From contig NC_054082.1 in NCBI RefSeq assembly GCF_017562075.2, positions 57,798,779-57,862,778 on the forward strand: a stretch of 64,000 nucleotides of DNA. Reading direction: 5' to 3'. The notes beneath the pieces were generated by a model, which saw only the letters and a list, made by a program, of their open reading frames with translations, was not told where the DNA came from and made no database searches. Positions 21,791 through 30,932 of the stretch are shown in pieces. Both the position numbers and the translations under genes were made by a program. Source of the stretch: Anopheles merus (lineage: Eukaryota; Arthropoda; Insecta; Diptera; Culicidae). The first letter of the stretch is position 1, and the number at the start of each line of letters is the position of its first letter.

Positions 21791-22300
21791 GATTTGAGGA
21801 AGTGTGCATGTTCGACGTCCTGGGTACAGCAACCCGTTTTACAGGATATTCTGTACCACACTTATCTGCTGATGACGACGGTGTATGTAGTATTCGAGGT
21901 GCTTAAGCACCAATTATGAGTATGGTTGGCTTTATTAATGATTCAATGAATTGGAATATCAACCATTTCACAATTAAGCTATTATGCATAGTTTTCAAAC
22001 ATGTTTTTTTCAATATTGCCTTGAATGTTTTGATTTATAATGGGAAGGGGTATGAGATGGGACACGTTATCATCAGGTGGCTATTTTGCAACTTTAATTA
22101 TTTAAAAAAAATCATTATATCCAATATCATGTGTTTTCAAATCGGTTTGTGTAAACAAAAATCTAAGTAACTATTGCCCTCATTATCCGCGGGCTAGCAG
22201 TGTGGCATGGAGCAAGTCCTTTCGTAGCAACGCGCGTTGCTAAGAGAGCTCCGCTCTCACCGCTTTCTCTCTCTCATTGAATGTTTACTCTCACGTCATT
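21791..22300. other. Unassigned, non-coding
   Basis: AT-rich sequence without recognised features; short frames at 21916-22170 are not credible. It forms the left flank of the BEL-like element. Confidence 0.4.
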
Positions 22301-22305
22301 GTGGC

Positions 22306-22685
22306 TGTTGCTACGGATGTAGCTTTCTATTTATTTTGAGTAGCTTGGTAGACGTTTTTAGAACTGGCTTTGTGTTTATATTTATTTGCGCAGTTTAAAA
22401 ATTCGTCTGTCCTTTCTAGCTTAATATTTGCTACTAACCGCGTTTCGCGATGGTGCCCTGTTCGTCGATCAGCTGTGCTACTTGACCCTATTTGACCTGC
22501 TCCCGAATTGGCCCTAATTACGGAGATCTGGTTGTCGCACAATCTAATCGTGTTGTCTCTCTTTGTGAATCTTGTACGCCATCTGCCGGGTATTTTGGAT
22601 ATTTGATCGAGTTGTCAAGTCAGCTTAATGTTTGTAAACATTACTGTTCCCTGTCCGATCACACGCGGTCGATATCGTGCCAACA
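22306..22685 (-). repeat. 3' LTR of BEL-like element
   Basis: On the minus strand it begins TGTTGGCACG and ends GCAACA. A G-rich tract (complement of 22686-22696) precedes it and serves as a plausible polypurine primer. It is paired with 25112-25491. Confidence 0.9.
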
Positions 22686-22934
22686 CTCCACCCCGTAAAT
22701 CCTTAGTGAAGCAGGATTTGCTTAAAATCTGCACGATATTACCTACTTCCGATTCCCAGACACAAGTGTTGCATAAAGGTTTTGCCGAAAATTGCTTGAT
22801 TATTCGCCGGTTGCAGCGCGCACTACTGTTTCCTACCTCGATCGCCCGGCGAGCTTTCCGTACAGCACCTTTGAGACGGTCGCGTCTGCGCTTCCCTACT
22901 ATCAAGCCTTCAATCAACTGTAGCCGATTCTCTA

Positions 22935-23290
22935 AAGGCCGGGCTACATTGATCGTACTCTCAGGTGTAATTTCGATTTTCACTAGCGCATCTGGCGGCG
23001 GCTGACCGAAGCATTTTGCCAAACAATTTGGAGCCGCTCCTGAAAATATGTTATTTTCCCATGTTTTTTACTTTACCTGGTCTGGAAAAGCTTTATAATT
23101 GATAGATAAATATGTCGTGCAAGTATTTCAGCAGTTTTCGAATAAAAAAACGGTGTAAAAACTAATTAATTTTGAGATTCAACACGACCATTCCCCCGAC
23201 GACCAAAAAAAAGCTTCCACCAGCCGCCGCCAGATGCGCTAGTGAAAATCAAAATTACACTACGGAGTACGATCAATGTAGCCTGGCCTT
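22935..23290. mobile_element. MITE-like insertion with 70-bp inverted repeats inside BEL-like element
   Basis: Arms at 22935-23004 and 23221-23290 are reverse complements with only a few mismatches. They begin AAGGCCGGGCTACATTGATC and read inward to a CATCTGGCGGCGGCTG-like end. The 216-bp core is AT-rich and non-coding. I cannot fix a TSD. Length and structure fit a non-autonomous DNA transposon. Confidence 0.75.
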
Positions 23291-23709
23291 AATAATATTG
23301 CGAATTTAGGATTATTTACTCTACCGTTATCCAGAGGGGCGCTAAAACGTAAATATAGTTGGCCTGTATCCCTATCACGCAACGCGAATGGTGTAAACCT
23401 AACCTCATTTGTATAGTTATCGGTGAGTGTGTGTGTATACTTGTTTCTAAATTGCTCATTGTTTTCTTCTAGACAATCCCTATCGACGAATTGCATGCTG
23501 TACATGTTATGCTGCGATCTGCCTTTGAAGAAGGTAGTGAAAATAGCTTCGGTCCCTTCAAGGTTTCCGGAACCAAATATTGTCCCTCTCGATCGTCTTC
23601 GCTCAGCTACAGGGTCGCCAATGTTGCCAGTTGGTGCCATCGAATCGGTGTGTTGTGTCTCGATCATTAACCTTGACTCCTCTTTCAGGAACGGCAGAAT
23701 CGACAGTCC
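23260..23709 (-). pseudogene. Unrecognised reading frame of BEL-like element
   Basis: About 150 codons in the same reverse frame as the Gln-rich frame upstream, separated from it by a single TAA. The stop lies in a GTAAGT-type donor context and the frame opens after a good acceptor (TTTTACTCACTTTCAG), about 40 nt later. Splicing there would not keep the frame, so simple loss by a stop codon is as likely. The protein (GLSILPFLKEESR, then MIETQHTDSM, ending RPGYIDRTP) matches no retroelement domain I know. Its 3' end lies in the arm of the MITE-like insertion. Confidence 0.45.
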
Positions 23710-23745
23710 CTGAAAGTGAGTAAAATTAATGATTAGTGGATTGAC

Positions 23746-24513
23746 TTACGGTTCTTCAAGCGGCAAACTTAGCTGTGTTGTGAAACGAGTGTTGGCAAAC
23801 TCGTGTTGTGTGCCGTTGCTGCTCGCCGAAATAGCCAAGTTCCGCCGCCTCCCAAACGAATCGTCCTTCGTTACGCCTACCGCGCAGCTGCTCTCCTGTG
23901 ATCCTGGCCTTCTGGTTACACCGACGTTTCGTGCCAGTTCTGTTCGCACTTCGCAGTTCAGTACGGTCGCTGGTTCTTGGTCGAATGTGCTGGTATTTTG
24001 TTGTCCATGCTCGTGAATCGTGACGGACTCTATGCGGAATAGTAGCACGGATCTCGACGTATAAGTGTTCCTCAACGATTCTGCTCCTCCAGATTGCACC
24101 TTCGGATGAAGCAGCGTGTTGTCCTGCGCTTCGTAATCCAACTGCGCGTGAGCGTTGGTAGAAGGACTGCTACGTGGTTGGGAGAGTGGCTGCGCCGACG
24201 CATGTTGTTCGGTAAAAGCTTTCGCTTCAACGACTGCCACTGTTGCTGGGCTCACCGGTACCTCCTTACAACACCCATTTTCACCAACCTCGCCACTATT
24301 TATTGCCACGTCATACAGCGGTTGCATCCACTGTTTCTGCTGCCGTTGCTGCAGCTGCTCCTCTTGTAGGTGCTGCTTTTGCTGTGGCGACTGTTGTTGA
24401 GGCTGCTGATGCTGATGCTGCTGCTGCTGATGCTGCTGCTGCTGATGCTGATGCTGCTGATGCTGCTGATGCTGCTGATGATGCTGCTGATGCTTGATCC
24501 GTGCATCGATCAC
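23746..24513 (-). pseudogene. Gag-like region with Gln/His-rich tract (BEL-like element)
   Basis: 256 open codons. The first 60 are almost entirely Gln and His, encoded by CAG/CAT/CAA trinucleotide repeats (about 24395-24500). The remainder is Ser/Thr/Glu-rich and probably disordered. Upstream, in the same frame, a coiled-coil segment (QAELEKLMEVQQQEREM) is separated by one stop at about 24545. Position and coiled coil point to the gag of a BEL element. Plus-strand frames across this tract are translation shadows of the trinucleotide repeat. Confidence 0.6.
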
Positions 24514-24602
24514 AGATCGAATCGATGCCTTTTCCTCCTCGAGCTAAAGTCGAATCTTTAAATGTTTGAGCTTGAGGTTAGCCATTTTGATCTCGTACTC
24601 TT

Positions 24603-25100
24603 TTATGGCCATCTCCCGTTCTTGCTGTTGCACTTCCATAAGTTTTTCGAGTTCCGCTTGCCTAGACCTTTTGAGTTGCGCTGTTGTCGGTAAATTTGTG
24701 GTAGGAGGCCTTTTTGCAGCATGGAATGTAGTGAGCTTTTTTCCTCTGTAGCCAGCTTATTCGCCGAGGCTTCGCCCTCGCTATGTGCTGCTCTTTTGGC
24801 TCTTTTGTCGCCTTCGCAGCTTTCAGCAGGCACCCCAGTCATCGCAATGGCTTCCTTAGAGGACTTTAGACGGCCCATCTCCTTAGCTTCGCACTTTGCC
24901 ACCTTCATTACACACACATTGCACCAAGATTTTAACATCACAGTGACGCCGACACACCCGTAATGGCACCACTTTCTGCACTTTTCGCAAGTCACCATAT
25001 TTTCCACGGTGTTATGCCGCTCGCAGCCACCACAATCAAATCCGCGCTTGGTCATCGCGAACACTTTTATAAAAATAACTTGCGTTAGAAAGTTTCGCAC
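24603..25100 (-). pseudogene. Gag N-terminus with PHD-like zinc finger (BEL-like element)
   Basis: Begins shortly inside the 5' LTR. Residues about 22-62 form a Cys/His finger (CGGCERHN, CEKCRKWCHYGC, CNVC), as found at the gag N-terminus of mosquito BEL elements. Basic and Ala-rich sequence follows. A one-base frameshift near 24705-24715 (an AAAAAGG run) moves the real continuation, a coiled coil, into the next frame. The ATG matching the finger context is probably the internal MTKRGF rather than the first one. Confidence 0.7.
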
Positions 25101-25111
25101 GAATTTTTAAA

Positions 25112-25491
25112 TTTTGCTACGGATGTAGCTTTCTATTTATTTTGAGTAGCTTGGTAGACGTTTTTAGAACTGGCTTTGTGTTTATATTTATTTGCGCAGT
25201 TTAAAAATTCGTCTGTCCTTTCTAGCTTAATATTTGCTACTAACCGCGTTTCGCGATGGTGCCCTGTTCGTCGATCAGCTGTGCTACTTGACCCTATTTG
25301 ACCTGCTCCCGAATTGGCCCTAATTACGGAGATCTGGTTGTCGCACAATCTAATCGTGTTGTCTCTCTTTGTGAATCTTATACGCCATCTGCCGGGTATT
25401 TTGGATATTTGATCGAGTTGTCAAGTCAGCTTAATGTTTGTAAACATTACTATTCCCTGTCCGATCACACGCGGTCGATATCGTGCCAACA
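25112..25491 (-). repeat. 5' LTR of BEL-like element
   Basis: 380 bp, matching 22306-22685 except at a few positions (for example near 25378 and 25451, and the last two bases at its inner end). It is flanked outside by the TSD at 25492-25496. Confidence 0.9.
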
Positions 25492-25496
25492 GTGGC

Positions 25497-25657
25497 GATT
25501 TTCGATTTTATATATAGTGAGATTTTTTGGCTTTATCCGAAAAAATCATTCAGTGTTTCCCATTTTTTTTTTGTTTTTATTCATTATTCATCAAATTAAT
25601 GTCTCATTCTAATTAAAAATAGAAGAATTTGCAATCCAAGGAGTACAAAACAACGAC
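25497..25657. other. Short unassigned spacer
   Basis: AT-rich sequence between the BEL-like element and the next SINE. Nothing recognised. Confidence 0.4.
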
Positions 25658-25887
25658 TACAATGATTCTTCTTCTTCTTCTTTGACACAACAACCGCTGT
25701 CGGTCAAGGCCTGCCAGTACCCACTAATGAAGTGAGCTTGGCTTTCAGTGACTTATTGTTACCATAGCAGGATAGTCAGTCCTACGTATGGAGGCACGGT
25801 CTATTCGGGACTTGAACCCATGACGGGCATGCTGTTACGTCGTACGAGTTGACGACTGTACCACCAGACCGGTCCGATTACAATGAT
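25658..25887 (-). mobile_element. tRNA-derived SINE (SINE200-like) with 9-bp TSD
   Basis: The element body (25667-25878) lies between exact copies of TACAATGAT (25658-25666 and 25879-25887). On the minus strand it starts with a tRNA-like head, has a B box at 25807-25819 (GGTTCAAGTCC) and ends in a GAA repeat, complement of the TTC run at 25667-25680. This is textbook L1/CR1-mobilised SINE structure. Sequence resembles Anopheles SINE200 from memory. Confidence 0.9.
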
Positions 25888-26160
25888 GACTATGATTTTA
25901 TCTCAAAGCTTCGATTCTTGTTATCGGTCGTAATAACAGTAGGTAATTAAGATCTGCAATCATCCGCTTGGGTACCACTGAGTTTTTGGTTTACCACGGA
26001 GTTTATTGGATCCATATATACCATATATCATATACAGGCACTCCATGATATATGCTATTAATGCGAACTGGAGGCAATCACGTATCTCTAATATTAGCGT
26101 AAGTCGAATTTCGATGTTTTCGGTCAAATTATAGCTAAATTTCGTATCATTCTGCTTGAA
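25888..26160. other. Unassigned, non-coding
   Basis: AT-rich; contains a dyad-rich ATATACCATATATCATATA stretch near 26015-26035. No gene recognised. Confidence 0.4.
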
Positions 26161-26289
26161 GAGGTAGGTTTTAGCCATTAAATTAGTTATTTGATTTGAT
26201 TTCAACTAAAAAATTGAAATTTTGTGCTATTTTAAATGGTTTTTAAAATTTGACGTAAAGAGAATTTTTTTTGAGTTTGACATTTGATG

Positions 26290-26611
26290 AGTTAGACCGA
26301 CCCGCTAGAAACAAGACTGCAAGGTGGCATTCCACACCGGCTACGAGCAGACGAAGATGTAACGCTACACCGGCCACGAGCGGACAACGGCGACATGCGC
26401 AAGAAATGCGACACGCAGATCGATCGTGAGAACGGACCAATGCAGCCAGCAACCAGCGGCCTAGTTAGAACATTAGCTTGTTAGGTTTAGGCAGTCGAAG
26501 TCTAGAATCAGCCAGATATAGTTCATAGTTTAGCTTTAGTCAGGAGTAATCCTGTTTGTGTAAAATAAAAAATCTTTTTTTATGGCCAACCGGTCTAGAT
26601 AAAGATTAACT
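26290..26611 (+). repeat. Gypsy-type LTR with tRNA-Lys-like primer site, copy 1
   Basis: LTR bounded by AGTTA (26290) and TAACT (26611), the inverted ends typical of errantivirus-group gypsy elements. It is followed at once by TGGCGCCCGAATAGGGAC, which matches the complement of the tRNA-Lys 3' end with one mismatch as I recall it. No gag or pol follows, only leader. Confidence 0.7.
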
Positions 26612-27002
26612 GGCGCCCGAATAGGGACCTCTAGTGAAGTGAAAGTCAAGTGACGAGTAGTGATCGCAAAAGAGCGTAATCACACCGTGCTTAGAACATC
26701 TCCCGATCGCAGATTGCAGCCGTGTGTATGGGCACCTCAGTAGCCGGTAGCAGCCAATAACTCGTTGCCGGAGGAAAGGGACAACGCCGACACACCGAGA
26801 AGGAAAAATTCACCGGAGGCCCAAGCAACAGAAACCAACCCCGTCAGAGGAGGCGAAGCAACCAGCCCCGTAGGAGGTAGGTTTTAGCCATTAAATTAGT
26901 TATTTGATTTGATTTCAACTAAAAAATTGAAATTTTGTGCTATTTTAAATGGTTTTTAAAATTTGACGTAAAGAGAATTTTTTTTGAGTTTGACATTTGA
27001 TG

Positions 27003-27324
27003 AGTTAGACCGACCCGCTAGAAACAAGACTGCAAGGTGGCATTCCACACCGGCTACGAGCAGACGAAGATGTAACGCTACACCGGCCACGAGCGGACAA
27101 CGGCGACATGCGCAAGAAATGCGACACGCAGATCGATCGTGAGAACGGACCAATGCAGCCAGCAACCAGCGGCCTAGTTAGAACATTAGCTTGTTAGGTT
27201 TAGGCAGTCGAAGTCTAGAATCAGCCAGATATAGTTCATAGTTTAGCTTTAGTCAGGAGTAATCCTGTTTGTGTAAAATAAAAAATCTTTTTTTATGGCC
27301 AACCGGTCTAGATAAAGATTAACT
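27003..27324 (+). repeat. Gypsy-type LTR with tRNA-Lys-like primer site, copy 2
   Basis: Second member of the tandem duplication, with the same AGTTA/TAACT ends and adjoining primer site. Beyond the leader (to 27586) the sequence changes to the 5' region of CR1 element 3. Confidence 0.7.
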
Positions 27325-27915
27325 GGCGCCCGAATAGGGACCTCTAGTGAAGTGAAAGTCAAGTGACGAGTAGTGATCGCAAAAGAGCGTAATCACACCG
27401 TGCTTAGAACATCTCCCGATCGCAGATTGCAGCCGTGTGTATGGGCACCTCAGTAGCCGGTAGCAGCCAATAACTCGTTGCCGGAGGAAAGGGACAACGC
27501 CGACACACCGAGAAGGAAAAATTCACCGGAGGCCCAAGCAACAGAAACCAACCCCGTCAGAGGAGGCGAAGCAACCAGCCCCGTAAGAAGGGTGAAGCAT
27601 GAATTTATTAATGTAAGTAAAGACGTTTAATTAATGTAAGTAAAGATGTTTGACGTTTGACGTTTAACGTAAACGTCGCATTCGCGTTTCGCTCCGTATA
27701 TTTTCTTGAAAATCGCGCTGTTTATCACACTATTTTCCGGTTTCTGTATAATCACAGTATTTTAGAACACCGTTCCATTACCGTTCAATAGTGCGTTTAT
27801 CTCTGCTGACAATAAAATTCGCGTAAATTTCGTTTTTCGGATCGCATCTGAGTTCGCGCGTCCTAATCGCCATCGCTCTTATTGCTACAACGAAAACCTG
27901 CACCGCTCCCGTAGA

Positions 27916-28932
27916 ATGGCCCGTATTTGCAACGCCTGCACTATGGAAATTGTGGAGGCATCTATCAGCTGCTGCCTGTGCGACTCTCCATTTCACCAGC
28001 GCTGCACTTCGGTTCCTGTTGACCTGTTCCTGCGCATTGCGGAATATAAACAATTACACTGGTGCTGTATTGGCTGCAACAACGTATTTATGAATCCGCG
28101 CACCAAGTTCGTAAAAGACGCAGCCATGCATTCTGGCTTCCAGGCGGCAATAACAACAGTCGCCGAAAGCATCAAGACCGTTATGGAGCCATTGACTAAT
28201 GAAATTAAAACTGGGTTTGCACGGATGAGCCAGCTCGATCTAAAAACTCCACGAAGTAGCACCCCCCCCCCCCCCCCCCCCCCACGCTAAAATTCGTCGC
28301 ATAAATCGGTCAAAACGTTTGTTCTCGGAAGTCGCTACTGACAACCGTACGTTGTTTACATTTGGCGCCAGACCCATCAACACCCAAAACAATAACAACC
28401 AGAACCAACATAATAAGCCGATCGATGATATGTATCGCAAAAATCGAGCTCCACCCATGATAACAGGCACAAACAAAGATACAACTACATTTCCGATCAA
28501 AATAGTCCCCGCTCAGTTTACGGTGCAAAAATGCGCATTGTACATTTCCCGGCTCGCTCCGGATACATCCAGTGACCAAATAGTGCAAATGGTCAAACAT
28601 GCTTTGTAAATTGAGGATGTCACTGCATATTGCCTTATACGACAAGGTACAAACACTGCAACACTCTCATTTCTATCCTTTAAGGTGTTAGTGCCTCTTA
28701 CTCAACGTGAAAGGGCTCTTTCCCCCGATACTTGGCCGCTTGGTCTATCGGTGCGTGAATTTGTCGACTACCGAGCTCAACAACCAGGTGCAAATTTTCG
28801 TCTATCGCCAATGAGACTTTCAACACCTACAACCCTATCTACAGCGCAGGATATTCGATCACCACAGCTGTTGGATTACACAATACTTTCAGCATACACT
28901 CCACGCACTTCACCCACACCGCAAACCCACTA
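27916..28932 (+). pseudogene. CR1 element 3 ORF1 (PHD-like finger), frameshifted
   Basis: Starts at the ATG at 27916. Residues about 4-60 form the same Cys/His finger as in CR1 element 2 (CNACTMEI, CCLCDSPFHQRC, WCCIGCNN). A run of about 22 C (28262-28283) shifts the frame. Downstream, an Asn-rich linker and an RRM-like segment (LYISRLAPDTSSDQI) read in another frame, with a TAA at 28607-28609. The end WPLGLSVREF is conserved with element 2. The C run is either a mutational expansion or a sequencing-prone homopolymer. Confidence 0.8.
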
Positions 28933-29058
28933 ATTATCAACACCGATAAACAATTCACACACATCACGCACACTCGCACGCTCGCTAACCAGCTGTACAC
29001 CGCATATGAGCCAAATAACGCCGAAACAACTTTTGTTGATAATTTACGCACTCACCTG

Positions 29059-30529
29059 ATGATTGTTCCTCCAACAACAAACAATTTTACCACCACTGAA
29101 GCAGTCTGTAGTAACGGGATCTCGTGCAGGCTACTTAAAGATCGTGAACCCAACACTACGCAACATCAGCAGCACTATTGCTACAGTACAGATCCTACAC
29201 TCACACAAACGCACGACGGTCATGTCATTCCTGCAGGGTTTGCCTCCCTAAATAATACTGACGATTTGTTATTTTTATATCAAAATGTAAGAGGACTAAA
29301 AACTAAATGTCATGAGGTATTATATTATGTTTCTACAACTCATTACGACGTCATTATCCTGACTGAAACATGGTTGGACTCCTCTATTAATTCGGCACAA
29401 ATGTTTCCGGACCATTATATCGTCTTCAGAAAGGACCGTAATGACAGAAATAGTAGGAAAACCAAAGGTGGTGGGGTTCTCATAGCTGTCGCCTCACATT
29501 TGCGAGTACTCTTATGTTCTAAAACAGACACTGTCGAGCAACTTTGGTTAAAGATTTACAGCATTAAGAAAACGTATGTTATCGGCGCTATGTATGTTCC
29601 TCCTGACATGGCAAATAACACGTCGGTTATTCATACAATCTGTTCAACTATTGACGACGTAGCATGTAAAGCTAATGAAATATGTTTGTTATTCGGGGAC
29701 TTCAATTTGTCAAACCTGAATTGGATACCCGATGAAACAAATGCAATTATGCTCCAAGTTGACTACGAAAGCTCGAGGATCACGGACAACTGTCGCCTTC
29801 TTCTTGATTGTATGAATAGCAACGGACTGTACCAGATTAACAAAATTCATAATGCGTCGATTAACTACCTCGATTTGATCTTTGTATGCGACGATATCCT
29901 GCAACAATGCTCTCCACCGACAATAACACCCTTCCCTTTAGTTGCTATTGATTGCTATCATCCGCCTATAGAGCTGTGCCTGCCGAACGGCTTAGCCAAA
30001 GCAGAACATCATACAACATCACATCAAGAATCAGGTATGCTCGACTACAGTCGCACTAACTTTTCGATTCTAAATGATCTACTGCAATCCTCTGACTGGT
30101 CATTCCTTGATGGAAACCCGGACGTAAACCATGCACTCAATTTGTTCAATCGGAAATTTACGGAACATTTATCTGCCTGTTGCCCTATAAAACGTCCACG
30201 ACAGGGTCCACCGTGGGGTAATGCTCAATTACGCCGCTTAAAACGAAACAAATGTTCCTGCTATCGATTTTATCAAAACAGTGGAACACAACAATCGAGA
30301 TTGCGGTTCATCGCTGCACACAATGTATATCGAAGCTATAATAGACAACTTCACTCTCGTTTTTTGATCCGTATACAGTTCAGCTTAAGAAGAAAACCGA
30401 AAAAAATTTGGAGGTATGTCGACACAAAACGGAAAAACAGCTCCCTGCTAGCTATAGTTTCCTTTAATGGAACAACTTCGTGTACCAAAGAGGAAACCTG
30501 CAATTTATTTGCCGATCGTTTCATGAGTT
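29059..30529 (+). pseudogene. CR1 element 3 ORF2: endonuclease and start of RT, cut by gypsy insertion
   Basis: About 490 codons from the ATG at 29059. The APE-type endonuclease is complete: YQNVRGLKTK (about 75-84), ILTETWLDSS (96-105), LLFGDFNLSNLNW (about 210-222) and the DCYHPPIE region near the C-terminal His (about 296). After a linker the reverse transcriptase N-terminal region begins (NVYRSYNRQLHSRF). The frame is lost at 30530 where the gypsy LTR starts, duplicating AGTT, and resumes at 36342. Confidence 0.9.
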
Positions 30530-30910
30530 TTTAGGGGGTTACGTATTCGGATCTATCTTTTTTCCCTAATTTTATGACGCGTACACGTTGGGTTTCGTGA
30601 GTAGTTAACGGCGTAATTTTATTCTAAATTATACTCTGAACGGTGGCGCACGTTCACTCGGGATGGGTTCGCGTGAGGCTTTTTACGATCGCGGAGTTAA
30701 GAAACGAGGTCCGTTCGGCTTCGAGGTCGGAGGTGAAAGAGAATGAATGTGCTCGCTGACAGCAGGAAGTGCAGCGCTGGACACGCGGCGCACGTCACTT
30801 TGACATATTCGTGTGCCTGGTGAGTGCGCTCCCCGGAGATCCGTGTCCTTGTCCCTGGGCGCCACGATCGCTCGATTATTCTCACGCCAGATGGCGGTCT
30901 GGTCGCTACA
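30530..30910 (-). repeat. 3' LTR of CsRn1-type gypsy
   Basis: 381 bp, beginning TGTAGCGACC and ending CCCCCTAAA on the minus strand. Apparently identical to 35961-36341, which implies very recent insertion. Confidence 0.95.
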
Positions 30911-30932
30911 GTACTCCCCTCCTAGAGCGGTG

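Larger units (their letters stand above)
22301..25496 (-). mobile_element. BEL/Pao-like LTR element lacking pol, with 5-bp TSD
   Basis: A 3,186-bp reverse-strand element (22306-25491) flanked by GTGGC at 22301-22305 and 25492-25496, a 5-bp duplication typical of BEL. The two 380-bp LTRs differ at only a handful of positions, so the insertion is recent. The interior (22686-25111) carries a gag-like region with a PHD-type finger, a coiled coil and a Gln/His tract, then an unrecognised reading frame. No protease, RT, RNase H or integrase is seen. I read it as a non-autonomous derivative; no TGG-type primer site is evident beside the 5' LTR. Confidence 0.8.
26161..27586. repeat. 713-bp direct tandem duplication
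   Basis: 26161-26873 and 26874-27586 appear identical by eye apart from the last base. Each unit holds 129 bp of AT-rich flank, a 322-bp LTR and about 260 bp of leader. Because flank is included, this is a DNA-level duplication (or assembly duplication), not two insertions. Confidence 0.9.

Noticed and set aside
24155..24561. Ala/Asp- and Leu/Met-rich plus-strand frames opposite the Gln/His tract
   Set aside because: Shadow translations of the CAG/CAT trinucleotide repeat; the reverse-strand reading fits a BEL gag context.
26611..26630. Primer site like that of lentiviruses as evidence of a vertebrate retrovirus
   Set aside because: tRNA-Lys priming also occurs in insect gypsy elements, and the AGTTA/TAACT LTR ends fit those; no retroviral genes follow.
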